Of a stretch of DNA of 46,023 nucleotides, positions 39,101 through 46,023 are shown one piece after another (the stretch's first letter is position 1; each line of letters begins with the position of its first letter). Location of the stretch: positions 1-46,023 of IMG/VR virus record IMGVR_UViG_3300022745_000051; one strand, given 5' to 3'. Made by a program: the position numbers and the translations under genes. Origin of the DNA: a virus. Below the pieces are notes generated by a model that saw only the letters and a program-made list of their open reading frames with translations, was not told the origin of the DNA and searched no databases.

Positions 39101-40841
39101 CCTGACCACGCAACAGCGAGAGCAACTGCATGCTGCTATGGCAGATCAGTTCGCAACCATCGAAGGGTTCGATCCCACGTTCTCGGCAGAGCTTGCTTCT
39201 AAGTACCTGTCGAGGATTGAAGATCGCGCCACAGGTGGGTGGACTGTTCCTATCAATCCGCATGACCCAGCGGCTGCTGACATCGTTGAGCAAGCGATGA
39301 GGGCTGCTGGCCTTAGTGGTGAAGAGCTGCGGTCCGCAGTGCAACGGTTTACACGTGGTGCTGCTAGCCACACAAAGGGCCGCCTCAATCTTGATCTTCT
39401 TGAGGATCAAGGTGGCTGGCGTATGCTGGACCTGTTCGAGACGGACATGGCTAACCTTGTTCGTCAGCAGGCACTGCGAGTAGCTGGTGAAGCCGCTCTG
39501 GCGGATCACGGTGTCCTTGGTAAGCCGGGGCTGCGGTTGCTTCGGCAAGCGGCTGCTCTGGGCAATGAGGGCGTGCGTGCTACGGCAGACGAGCTTGCCG
39601 CCTTCGACCAAGTAGCCGCTGAGTTGCTTGGAGAGCCATTCGGTACTCACGGTACTAAGTGGCTCGACCGGGCAATGCAGGTTACTTCGCTCGCCCGCCT
39701 AGGTGGTATGGGCTTTACCCAGTTTGCTGAAGCCTTGAATGGCATCTGGCATGTTGGTGCAACCCGTGCCTTCGAGAGTGTCGGTGGCGTGCTGCGTCTT
39801 CGCAATGAAGCTAAGGCATTGGCCCGTGGAGAGAAGGTTGACAACCCTCTGCTTCATAGCATCGAGGCTTATAGCGGTGTCGAATTCGGGGCAGAAAGTT
39901 ATAAGATTAAGTTCCCGTTCGACAACGGTAGCCTAGAGTATAACCAGTACGGCAGGGACAGCGTGACTCTGGTGGATCGCTTGCTTCGCGGTGGAACACA
40001 CCTGCAAGGCAAGCTAAGCCTGTGGCGCGGTATCCACGCCGCCCAGCACCGTGGTATGGCTGAACAGATCGTGGCTAAGGCAGTTCGATACATCAGCGAA
40101 GGAAAGAGCGATACAGCTCTGGCTGATATGGGTATTGGCCCTGGGCTAGTGGCTAGGTTGAAGGACGACATACAAACCGGTGCGGCTGTGTGGGATAACG
40201 GTAGGCTGACAGAGTTCGACATTGCACGCATCCGAGACAAGGATGCAGCTAACGAGTTCGTTCAGGCTATCCATCGTGGCACAAACCAGATCATCCAGGG
40301 TACATTCACTGGTGAGACAGGTAAGTGGGCGCATGATGGGTTGCTTAGGTTGCTGACCCAGTTCCGTACATTCAGCATCACGAGCATGGAGAAGCAGTGG
40401 GCTAGGCAGCGAGGTAACTACGGCACCGCTGGTGCGCTAGGTATCTTGCTTGGTACTATGTCAATTGCTTGGCCGATCTACGTAGCACGTGTGTATGCCT
40501 CTAGCATAGGTAAGTCTAACCAGCAAAGCTATCTAGATAAGCAACTCACGCCTGCGCAGATCGCTAGAGCAACGTTGAACTACGTTGGTATCTCTGGTCT
40601 GAGTGGCGATCTACTCGATGGCCTGACTGCTCTCACAGGAGCAGGCAAGGTTACTGGTGGCCGCGCTGCGGCAGAGACGGGCTTCATTGGAACAGTGGTT
40701 GCACCTGCTGCTGGTGTTGCGGATGACATCTGGAAGGGATTACAGAACAGTAAAAATGGGACAAATCCCCACGACCTAATCAAATCCTTGCCGTTCAGCA
40801 AGCTACCTATACTACAGCAGGGCATAAACGCGCTGCAATAG
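36126..40841 (+). CDS. Giant ejection protein with lytic transglycosylase and embedded HExxH domain
   Basis: A 1571-residue counterpart of T7 gp16 (1318). Residues 1-125 are a soluble lytic transglycosylase: catalytic Glu16 in IYSQESNSGQ, then LGPMQVTKPT and AAAYYGGEKAV; it opens the peptidoglycan for the ejection channel. Residues 280-390 contain hydrophobic helices (GAGAGILGSMIAGLPEGYLL) and 390-500 a charged coil. Residues 570-720 hold a second, unexpected module: WVTLHEAGHALTEY, an HExxH zinc signature at 627-631, with Glu690 in NVSELNAG as a possible third ligand. T7 gp16 has no such motif to my knowledge; it recalls metallopeptidase modules of large polyvalent phage proteins. The C-terminal half (830-1571) is helical and would form the channel. 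Confidence 0.88.
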   Translation: MDSIRSALVRAIYSQESNSGQVDTSTPNYAGALGPMQVTKPTFVGMQNNGLIPQDWNWEDPEHSTRAGIALLNSYMDKYGDDPALAAAAYYGGEKAVKDGQIVDFGDRKNPKAPRTSEYAQMILSRMGLKPGGKQAKVPAKLLPSQTPDEMLAEAMPGPVGQSGSSAIPVISDTAPKITANPQAAVDQAKAAESSAQKEAQFEQDRSVLDIAQDSFMHQGVLGAILKAAAKPAFKPDPTWALDPKLLNGMSEDEQQELKDASSKEEADWAMFDIKDRRDMEERIGLSGAGAGILGSMIAGLPEGYLLGLGAVKGMELAKVGATQLAAQGRAGAAWAAAAAENVGGNIAGTAAAQAAQGRFNTEDYATAVAMGLVITPLAALGSLSHASSVRAAEDAAKMRADAAAKLEERSRNAAANLPPDATPEQVAAEMTRLEQAELAQATEIKKASRKLIDAQTDETGRPLPTADEEAAVKAAQEDIKPVDVAERPPIKQEETAAINQGDSVKAEEVKSEVIPTASVRTEKLRTDAEILAVTKPDGTPAVTSSFTLASRLDELAGSKLKEVGLFAKRLREALKDDSIKVYVSDTEGLRALSRGTATRSHYMPSDHAIYLDSRSMMVGQEWVTLHEAGHALTEYKIAYGKANPDSAHGKIVTQMEAIRNIAKTELDGPNGAKFKTDGVAPYLLDNVSELNAGLWSTRRGMGQFGDLLRSIPYQGTTLLSKFVGAVQKLLGIATKERPLFLQALGLSEKLIDTPLHVSVVGRDGKALSVRQAPSDFPGDTRAKELGIDLLPGATANEKAEARVIRSLYSKAETPAAPWNKVDPERLKTLAKNKLFDVASTSVHLLSSKNPILRMVGATLVENPAGAAGRGQTASIGSWLNYRKALGNFLPELQNAYGVWRRANGGSVLEDVFGGKRWAQFNRSVAEEIESRGRGSSAHADPSIQAAANTIEGVFERLRKMQIDSGTLGHQALPESSRGYMPHRMSAEKVRNLTTQQREQLHAAMADQFATIEGFDPTFSAELASKYLSRIEDRATGGWTVPINPHDPAAADIVEQAMRAAGLSGEELRSAVQRFTRGAASHTKGRLNLDLLEDQGGWRMLDLFETDMANLVRQQALRVAGEAALADHGVLGKPGLRLLRQAAALGNEGVRATADELAAFDQVAAELLGEPFGTHGTKWLDRAMQVTSLARLGGMGFTQFAEALNGIWHVGATRAFESVGGVLRLRNEAKALARGEKVDNPLLHSIEAYSGVEFGAESYKIKFPFDNGSLEYNQYGRDSVTLVDRLLRGGTHLQGKLSLWRGIHAAQHRGMAEQIVAKAVRYISEGKSDTALADMGIGPGLVARLKDDIQTGAAVWDNGRLTEFDIARIRDKDAANEFVQAIHRGTNQIIQGTFTGETGKWAHDGLLRLLTQFRTFSITSMEKQWARQRGNYGTAGALGILLGTMSIAWPIYVARVYASSIGKSNQQSYLDKQLTPAQIARATLNYVGISGLSGDLLDGLTALTGAGKVTGGRAAAETGFIGTVVAPAAGVADDIWKGLQNSKNGTNPHDLIKSLPFSKLPILQQGINALQ

Positions 40842-40844
40842 CCA

Positions 40845-40876
40845 CCCGATTGTGCATAAGCCCGTATTTATCGGGC
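40845..40876 (+). other. Hairpins overlapping the tail-fibre promoter
   Basis: CCCGAT (40845-40850) can pair with ATCGGG (40870-40875), or GCCCG (40860-40864) with CGGGC (40872-40876); the two folds are mutually exclusive. As at the capsid promoter, the repeated motif forms one arm of the hairpin. Confidence 0.5.
40846..40856 (+). promoter_or_regulatory. Candidate phage RNA polymerase promoter core (copy 6, tail fibre)
   Basis: CCGATTGTGCA in the 51-base gap before the tail-fibre gene, equivalent to phi17 of T7. Confidence 0.6.
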
Positions 40877-40892
40877 ACTTATTGGAGGGCCT

Positions 40893-41585
40893 ATGGCTGA
40901 TCCTTTCATAGAATTGGCGACGCAATCGCATTATATTGCGGATGGGTCACAGCATGTGTGGCCCTTCTCTTTCGCTGACGGGTACATCAGTACCGACTAC
41001 GTCAAGGCGTACACTGAGGACACCGCTACTGGTGAGCGAACTCAGCTAACCGTTACGGCAGTGGACTTCGTAACGCCCACTTCGCTAGACATCACAGTCG
41101 CTAGTGGACTTAAGCTTGTCATCTATCGTGACACGCCCAAGACCCTGAGACTTGTGGACTACGCTGATGGTGACCGCGTTACTGAGGGTACCCTCGACCT
41201 AGCGAACAAGCAGTGCATTCATATCTGCATGGAGGTGCTGGATGGTGCACGGGTGGACTTTGCTGGTGACGACGTAGGTTTCCGGTCATTGCGACTGGTT
41301 ACTTACAGCGGTGCTAGCACAGTGCTTGATAGTGATGGCGGCAAGGCACACTATAAGACCGACGGTTCCGGTGTGCTCTTTCCTGACACGTTGCCAGCAG
41401 GGCACCTAGTTTCTGTCATCAACGACAGCGATGATACTATGCTGCTTACCTTTGATGGTACAGCTTATCCGCAGGGGGCGGTAGATTCTGGTAGTGCCTG
41501 GAACTTGTTCGCAAGGCAAGTGGCTACGGTGCATACCATTGCCTCAGGCAAGTGGATGATTTCTGGCTTTATCTCTAAGGATTAA
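40893..41585 (+). CDS. Tail fibre protein, gp17 N-terminal anchor type
   Basis: A 230-residue protein whose first 140 residues match the virion-binding domain of T7 gp17: QSHYIADGSQHVWPFSFADG, then KLVIYRDTPKTLRLVDYADG and LDLANKQCIHICMEVLDGA. The rest (beta-rich, ending TVHTIASGKWMISGFISKD) is a short distal part. T7 gp17 has 553 residues, so here the fibre is only an adaptor; the receptor-binding parts are probably supplied by the separate genes at 41587 and 718. TTGGAGGG precedes ATG 40893. Confidence 0.88.
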   Translation: MADPFIELATQSHYIADGSQHVWPFSFADGYISTDYVKAYTEDTATGERTQLTVTAVDFVTPTSLDITVASGLKLVIYRDTPKTLRLVDYADGDRVTEGTLDLANKQCIHICMEVLDGARVDFAGDDVGFRSLRLVTYSGASTVLDSDGGKAHYKTDGSGVLFPDTLPAGHLVSVINDSDDTMLLTFDGTAYPQGAVDSGSAWNLFARQVATVHTIASGKWMISGFISKD

Positions 41586-41586
41586 T

Positions 41587-42885
41587 ATGCCAGCAAACCA
41601 TCGCTGTCACCCGTTACCCTTCCCAGCACATGCCTTACCTCCGCCCCCTCCTGTGACAAGTACAGTGTTCTGGTCATCCCCGCTTACGGGCGAACCGCTT
41701 CACTACTCTCTATCTAGCGTGGTAGCCTTTGACTCAAACCTATCGGACCCTATAATCGTGTTTGAAGACACGGGGTCTGGTATTGCTATTTCGTCAGCGG
41801 CTGGGACGAATTTCATCCAGAATGAGGATGACTCCCCTGCACTCAGGACTACTACAGAGGCGTTCCTTCTAGAGGCTGAGGCATTCATTTCGTCTGATGC
41901 AAATACTGTGTCAGTGAACTTCAATTTTGCAGTGGACAATGACTTGTTTGCTATGGCCTTTGAGGTTGGAGCAGATGAGTCGGGTGTCCCTTACCTGTTC
42001 TGGACTACTCCTGCTAATGGTGGCGTATTCGAGCACACAAACGTAGACACCTGGGTTCCCCTATCAATTCGTTATGAGCACGGCGTATCCACTGTCAAGT
42101 GGAATGGTGCTACTGTTGCATCGTTCACTGATGCAGCTATTGGTAGCCCAGTCTACCTTCTCAAGAGGGTAAGTGCTAATATCCAAGGTGATGGCACTGG
42201 GGTTGTAAAAGTTCGTAACCCGGTTCTCAGCGCCTTGGAGCCCGTGACCACCGTGCGCCGGGAGCTGCTGTTCGCACAGGCGTCCTCAGCAGGGGGCCTG
42301 GGCGCCTCGTGGAGCGCCTCTTCGGGGTCGTGGGTAGGTAGGGCAGCCCCGGGAGGCGCGTCGACCCGCAGCACGTCCGCAGGGACACCGTCGCTAACTT
42401 ACAACGGTGCAGACTCGGCGGCAATCTCGGCAGATTTCGTGCGTTTCCTTATGGCCTTTACTCGTGACGCAACCTATGTTACGGGCGAGCCTCATGGAGG
42501 TATTCGTTATGACTACAGGTTTGATCGTAGCGGCAGCGAGTTAGTTACTGTTAGAGTAGAGTGCTTAGACAACGCCGCTCAAGATGGTACGCTGGACGTT
42601 ACTGTATACGAAGGACACAGCAATGTGTTCCGAGAAATGGTAAGTGCTAGCTGGCTACCGGACCTTAATCAAATATCGACGGTAGTCGTTCAGTGGCTTA
42701 ACGGCTTCTGGATCATACAGGATCGGAGCTTTGATATGGGTGTGGTTGAGCACGAGCCGCCTGGTGGCGGCGCGCCTGGCCCAGTTGACTTCACTGGGGC
42801 TACCCTTACCGCAGCTACTGTGAGTATTACTCCTGGAGCTACGTCTGACCCAGCATGGGTTAATCATCTTCAAGTAGTAGGATAG
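41587..42885 (+). CDS. Tail appendage with lectin-like beta domains
   Basis: A 432-residue protein starting one base after the fibre adaptor, with AAGGA upstream. A Pro-rich N-terminus (LPPPPPV) is followed by two regions of concanavalin/laminin-G-like composition (residues 45-210, with FAVDNDLFAMAFEVGADESG and VPLSIRYEHGVSTVKWNG; residues 215-400), then a short Pro/Gly linker and a C-terminal strand segment. It is likely the receptor-binding or sugar-binding component. Bases 42225-42400 are strongly GC-rich relative to the flanks, indicating exchange within the gene, as is common for adsorption proteins. Exact fold is inferred. Confidence 0.6.
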   Translation: MPANHRCHPLPFPAHALPPPPPVTSTVFWSSPLTGEPLHYSLSSVVAFDSNLSDPIIVFEDTGSGIAISSAAGTNFIQNEDDSPALRTTTEAFLLEAEAFISSDANTVSVNFNFAVDNDLFAMAFEVGADESGVPYLFWTTPANGGVFEHTNVDTWVPLSIRYEHGVSTVKWNGATVASFTDAAIGSPVYLLKRVSANIQGDGTGVVKVRNPVLSALEPVTTVRRELLFAQASSAGGLGASWSASSGSWVGRAAPGGASTRSTSAGTPSLTYNGADSAAISADFVRFLMAFTRDATYVTGEPHGGIRYDYRFDRSGSELVTVRVECLDNAAQDGTLDVTVYEGHSNVFREMVSASWLPDLNQISTVVVQWLNGFWIIQDRSFDMGVVEHEPPGGGAPGPVDFTGATLTAATVSITPGATSDPAWVNHLQVVG

Positions 42886-42890
42886 GAAGT

Positions 42891-43118
42891 ATGGTTCCAG
42901 ATACTGCCAAAGCTGCCCCGCCTCTGGTGGTGTCCATAGCTACACACTTCATGGGTGTGCCTCTTCAGGACTGGGTAATGCTTGTCACGATAGCCTATAC
43001 ACTGGTGCTACTGGCAAGCAAGCTCCCTAGAGCGATAGCGGCGATCAAGTATGTAATTGCACTCATTCGGGGTAAGCCCGTTCAGGAGATTAAGATTGAG
43101 CAAGAAAGCCGCCACTGA
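42891..43118 (+). CDS. Class II holin (T7 gp17.5-like)
   Basis: A 75-residue protein between fibre and terminase genes, exactly where T7 has gp17.5. The central THFMGVPLQDWVMLVTIAYT segment, with LVLLASKL after it, forms one long or two short membrane helices, followed by a basic tail (RAIAAIKYVIALIRGK). GGAAG precedes ATG 42891. It would permeabilise the inner membrane at lysis. The small-terminase start lies within its last codons. A different holin type is present at 2109-2339. Confidence 0.75.
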   Translation: MVPDTAKAAPPLVVSIATHFMGVPLQDWVMLVTIAYTLVLLASKLPRAIAAIKYVIALIRGKPVQEIKIEQESRH

Positions 43119-43422
43119 AGACGAACTTGGTGACCTGCATAGACAGGTTGCTATTGCCCTGAAGACTATGCTTACCCCGGTGCAGATCGAGGGAGAGCTG
43201 GGCACCACTCACGACAAGGGAGCAGTAGCACTCGCTATTGCCTTCCTTAAGAACAACGGCATCACTGCTAGTGTAACTCAGAATGATGCCCTTGCTGAGC
43301 TTAAGCAAGCCCTGGTTAATCGTGGCCGCAACCCCCAACGGGTTCGGGCCATTGAGTTGCAGGACGCTGCTGATAAGCTGACGCGCGACCTAGAAGTGGG
43401 GAACTATAGTTCACTGCAATGA
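43096..43422 (+). CDS. Small terminase subunit (DNA maturase A)
   Basis: I start it at TTG 43096, which has CAGGAGA seven bases upstream; the frame opens earlier, at TTG 43057, without a ribosome binding site. The 108-residue product (SKKAATEDELGDLHRQVAIA, then NNGITASVTQNDALAELKQA) is helical with an N-terminal region for DNA binding, and corresponds to T7 gp18 (89). It recognises concatemer DNA and delivers it to the large subunit. It overlaps the holin by 23 bases and the large subunit by ATGA. Confidence 0.82.
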   Translation: MSKKAATEDELGDLHRQVAIALKTMLTPVQIEGELGTTHDKGAVALAIAFLKNNGITASVTQNDALAELKQALVNRGRNPQRVRAIELQDAADKLTRDLEVGNYSSLQ

Positions 43423-45200
43423 GAGAGTCCGATGAAGATGCCGCCATAAGGTGGGAGAAGCTCCGCCTCCTGCAAGAGCACTATAGGCATTTCACAACTT
43501 TCCTAGAGGCTGCAATGGGTGAGCTAGGCTTCACCCTATCGGATATCCAAGAAGATATCGGCCTCTTCATGGAGCTTGAGCCAGGGGATATTATGGTCCA
43601 GGCTCAACGGTCCCAGGCCAAGACCACTATTGCTGCGTGCTTTGGTGTCTGGTCCCTTATACATGCACCACATTACCGCATCATTGTGGTTTGCGCTGCG
43701 GGTACACTGGCATCAGACATTAGCACGCTGATGGTTAGGCTCGTATTGAACATGCCTGAGCTGTCCTGCTTGTGCCCTGACCGCAATGCAGGCGACCGCG
43801 GAAGCACGGAGGCGTTCGATGTTCACCACTCGCTGAAGGGCATCGATAAGTCTCCAAGCATATCGTGCATGGGCATCGACTCTAACGTGCAGGGTAAGCG
43901 GGGAGACATCCTCCTTGCCGATGACGTAGAGAGTACGAAGAACTCCGCTACCGCGGTTCAGCGCGAGAAGCTTCTGCACCTAACAAAGGACTTTGCGTCC
44001 ATTGTTCAGCACGGTAGAACCATCTGGCTTGGCACACCACAGAGCCGTGAGTCCATTTACAACGCCCTGCCTGGACGGGGTGTGAAGGTCCGCATCTGGC
44101 CTGGACGGTATCCTACCACGACACAGCTAACGCACTATGGTGCCTTCCTTGCTCCGCTTATTCAACGGAGGATCAAGGCTGACCCTACGCTGTGCTCAGG
44201 TGGGGGAGTATTGCAGGATCAAGGCAAGCCACTGGACCTGGTTCTGCTAGATGAGGAAGCCCTTCAGAAGAAAGAGCGTACCCAGGGTAAGGCATACTTC
44301 CAGCTTCAGCACATGCTGAACACGGCGCTGTCTGATGAAGACCGCTTCCCGCTGAAGGCGTCTAACCTGATCTACGTGAGCAACGTTAGTCCGGTTGGCG
44401 TACCTACACAACTTGTGCGGGGGATGGATGCAGCTTACCTAACGCCCATCATGGCTAATGGTAAAGCATACCACCTTATGCGCCCACAGCAGATGGGTGC
44501 GGGTATCGAGCGAGCTGGCTTCGGCCTGGTCACAATCGATCCGGCAGGTGGTGGTGCCAATGGTGACGAGACAGGAATGGCAGCAGGCTACTCCGTAGCA
44601 GGCAACATACATGTCCCTTGGGTAGGCGGGTTCCCAGGTGGCTATGAGCTGCACAAGCTACACCTTATTAGGGATACGCTTGTTGAGCTTGTACGCAAGG
44701 GATTTCCTTTACGCAAGATTATCATCGAAAAGAACTTTGGTTACGGTGCATTTCAGGCCGTGCTAGAGCCTGTCCTTAGAGCTATAGAGAAGGAGCTAGG
44801 GCCAGTAGGGATTGACGAGGATTACGTAACTGGGCAGAAAGAGCGAAGGATTATCGACACCCTTGAGCCAGTTGTTTCTCGCGGTTCCTTGATTATACAC
44901 GATACAGCGGTGACGGCTAACAACCTGACCCTAGAGTATCATTCTCCCGAGAAGCGCGGTACGTACTGCGTATTTCACCAGCTTGCAGGTATCTCGTCTG
45001 TCCGTGATGCACTCGTGCATGACGATAGGCTTGATGCGCTGGAGGCGCTTGTGCGCCATCTGCAACCACAGCTATCCGACAAGGATAGCAAACGAGACGA
45101 TCAGGAGCATCTACGCCGACTCCTGGCAGCAGTCCGCCCACCGGGCGGTAGGCCACCCAGCCGTGCTCGTTCTATATTGGACCGTTACCGGCGAAAGTAA
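43419..45200 (+). CDS. Large terminase subunit (DNA maturase B)
   Basis: A 593-residue packaging motor like T7 gp19 (586). The ATPase part has a Walker A-like RSQAKTT (64-70) and Walker B GDILLADDVE. The nuclease part has acidic blocks at VTIDPAGGGANGDETGM, IIIEKNFGYG, and LVHDDRLDALEALV. The C-terminus is basic (SRARSILDRYRRK). It packages the phage concatemer and cuts the ends; T7-type enzymes create direct terminal repeats, which is why the non-identical ends of this contig are better explained by assembly. Confidence 0.95.
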   Translation: MRESDEDAAIRWEKLRLLQEHYRHFTTFLEAAMGELGFTLSDIQEDIGLFMELEPGDIMVQAQRSQAKTTIAACFGVWSLIHAPHYRIIVVCAAGTLASDISTLMVRLVLNMPELSCLCPDRNAGDRGSTEAFDVHHSLKGIDKSPSISCMGIDSNVQGKRGDILLADDVESTKNSATAVQREKLLHLTKDFASIVQHGRTIWLGTPQSRESIYNALPGRGVKVRIWPGRYPTTTQLTHYGAFLAPLIQRRIKADPTLCSGGGVLQDQGKPLDLVLLDEEALQKKERTQGKAYFQLQHMLNTALSDEDRFPLKASNLIYVSNVSPVGVPTQLVRGMDAAYLTPIMANGKAYHLMRPQQMGAGIERAGFGLVTIDPAGGGANGDETGMAAGYSVAGNIHVPWVGGFPGGYELHKLHLIRDTLVELVRKGFPLRKIIIEKNFGYGAFQAVLEPVLRAIEKELGPVGIDEDYVTGQKERRIIDTLEPVVSRGSLIIHDTAVTANNLTLEYHSPEKRGTYCVFHQLAGISSVRDALVHDDRLDALEALVRHLQPQLSDKDSKRDDQEHLRRLLAAVRPPGGRPPSRARSILDRYRRK

Positions 45201-45207
45201 GGTAAAC

Positions 45208-45678
45208 ATGAAACAATCTGACCTCCCATCTCCTGGCAAGATTCGTATTGCCCATGAACTGCGTGCCCGTGCTGCTGAAGCTATCAGCGGTGTGCAGGTC
45301 TTCGCTAAGAAGAATGCCAGCGGTAAGGCCCGCACTGCTAAGCAGTTGTCGGACTTCTTCACCGCATGTGCTACCGCATTGTCGGGCTTCATCGACGCAA
45401 CTGCGCCTACTGTTAGCACCCGTGTCCGCACGGCTACTAACACGCTGACCATCACCTTCAGTGAGGCACTCGATACTGGTGTTGTTCCTGCTACGTCTGC
45501 CTTCGTGCTCACTCCTACCCGTACCGTTACGGCGGTCAGTGTTGTGGGTAGCACGGTTGTGGTTACTGCTACTGGTGTTGTTGCTACTGATAGCGTGGCT
45601 TATACTAAGCCGGCTACCAAGGCTCTCCGCGACCGCGTTGGTAACCAGGTTGCCAGCTTCTCTGGTGTGATCGCCTAA
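45208..45678 (+). CDS. Ig-like (SwmB/Big-type) virion-associated protein, complete
   Basis: ATG 45208 follows AAGG by five bases; the 156-residue product has a basic/helical N-terminus (residues 1-65: SPGKIRIAHELRARAAEAIS and AKQLSDFFTACATALSGFID) and one C-terminal Ig-like domain of about 90 residues (APTVSTRVRTATNTLTITFS, then EALDTG, closing NQVASFSGVIA). It begins eight bases after the large terminase stop and heads the group Ig-like protein, HExxH protein, fibre/spike. The N-terminal helices may anchor it to the virion. The same gene reappears truncated at the left end. I cannot tell capsid decoration from tail accessory. Confidence 0.75.
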   Translation: MKQSDLPSPGKIRIAHELRARAAEAISGVQVFAKKNASGKARTAKQLSDFFTACATALSGFIDATAPTVSTRVRTATNTLTITFSEALDTGVVPATSAFVLTPTRTVTAVSVVGSTVVVTATGVVATDSVAYTKPATKALRDRVGNQVASFSGVIA

Positions 45679-46007
45679 TGGGAAAGCGCAGGAAGCATAT
45701 TCTTGCGCTTATCGAGCAGTCTTGTAGGGCTCTTCCTTATCTAAGGGGAGCCCTCCCTGTAGCTGTTAGGGAAGCTAGGCACCCACCTAAACGTGTTGGC
45801 GACAACGCTCTAGCTGCCTGCTACACGCATAGCGGGCGCATTGTGATATGGGTTAAGCCTGAGCAAACTGCTGAAGCAGAGCTTGGTTGTGTAGCCCACG
45901 AACTAATCCACGCCCTTGCTATCTGGCAAGGACGACCGTATGAGCATCCTATGATCGATGCAGAAATGCTGGCCGCAGAAGCGGCGCTAGGAGTACCTAT
46001 TCTATGA
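45678..46007 (+). CDS. Small HExxH zincin-like protein (right allele)
   Basis: This 109-residue allele of the gene at 392-721 carries the unchanged CVAHELIHALAIW motif and differs at three residues (Gly to Arg at 17, Gln to His at 35, Ile to Val at 40), none of them in the presumed zinc site. About 21 base substitutions against three amino-acid changes indicate purifying selection, so the gene is functional in both strains. Coupled by TAATG to the Ig-like gene and by ATGA to the next gene. Confidence 0.6.
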   Translation: MGKRRKHILALIEQSCRALPYLRGALPVAVREARHPPKRVGDNALAACYTHSGRIVIWVKPEQTAEAELGCVAHELIHALAIWQGRPYEHPMIDAEMLAAEAALGVPIL

Positions 46008-46023
46008 CAAGTAAAGCTATTAG
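46004..46023 (+). CDS. Start of tail fibre/spike gene, cut by contig end
   Basis: The first six codons (MTSKAI) plus two bases of the gene seen in full at 718-1719 are present, starting in an ATGA overlap. Confidence 0.85.

Larger units (their letters stand above)
45287..46023. repeat. Right copy of near-identical terminal redundancy
   Basis: It matches 1-737 without gaps. Bases 45287-45413 are identical to 1-127; the first substitution is at 45414 and the last about 28 bases before the end. Most changes are in third codon positions. Confidence 0.9.

Noticed and set aside
43057-43095. N-terminal extension of the small terminase from TTG 43057
   Set aside because: No ribosome binding site, whereas TTG 43096 has CAGGAGA at proper distance.
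1-46023. CRISPR arrays, tRNAs, insertion sequences, integrase or attachment sites
   Set aside because: None seen: no spaced direct repeats of CRISPR type, no cloverleaf-like segment, no transposase or integrase motifs.

Overview
The window is an essentially complete, all-forward genome of a lytic short-tailed phage of the T7 supergroup (Autographiviridae-like). It has a single-subunit RNA polymerase, DnaB-type helicase/primase, T7-type DNA polymerase, and the T7 set of portal, scaffold, capsid, two tail tubular proteins, three ejection proteins, tail-fibre anchor and terminases. The RNA polymerase gene sits directly upstream of the structural genes, after the DNA ligase. This is the phiKMV-like arrangement rather than the T7 one. 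No integrase, repressor, tRNA or CRISPR array was found, and no convincing gene lies on the minus strand. The host is unknown; two cargo genes at 13.7-14.8 kb resemble mosaic proteins known from phages of Burkholderiales-type betaproteobacteria, a weak hint only.

The contig is an opened circle. Bases 1-737 recur at 45287-46023. The first 127 bases are identical, and then about 33 substitutions accumulate, nearly all synonymous. That pattern fits an assembly that ran once round a circular or concatemeric genome (unit about 45,286 bp) and then onto a second strain's allele, rather than a true terminal repeat. The physical ends probably lie in the large non-coding region at 4.33-6.09 kb.

Layout: (i) 1-4330, end of the late region: Ig-like virion protein, a small HExxH protein, a fibre/spike protein, a membrane protein, a 3-TM holin and a class II ribonucleotide reductase. 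(ii) 4331-6094, non-coding: many short hairpins, an alternating purine-pyrimidine tract and four sigma70 promoters spaced like the host-dependent early promoters of T7. (iii) 6095-11465, early region: about 17 small, mostly unrecognised genes, many joined by ATGA overlaps. (iv) 11471-23193, DNA metabolism: primase, a zinc-knuckle mini-protein, helicase, two cargo genes, thymidylate synthase, DNA polymerase, a probable ssDNA-binding protein, 5' exonuclease, endonuclease VII, a DnaQ-like exonuclease, a dNTP-hydrolase-like protein, dUTPase and ligase. (v) 23190-25658, RNA polymerase. (vi) 25639-45200, virion and packaging genes, with an intrinsic terminator after the capsid gene and a class II holin before the terminases.

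A 10-mer, CCGATTGTGC, occurs six times on the plus strand, plus one one-mismatch copy. Copies lie after the polymerase gene, before the capsid gene and before the tail-fibre gene, so it is the best candidate for the phage polymerase promoter core. Other points of interest are a metallopeptidase-like HEAGH motif inside the gp16-like ejection protein, the absence of any recognisable endolysin or spanin despite two holins, and two structured RNA elements with a covarying stem in the early region.
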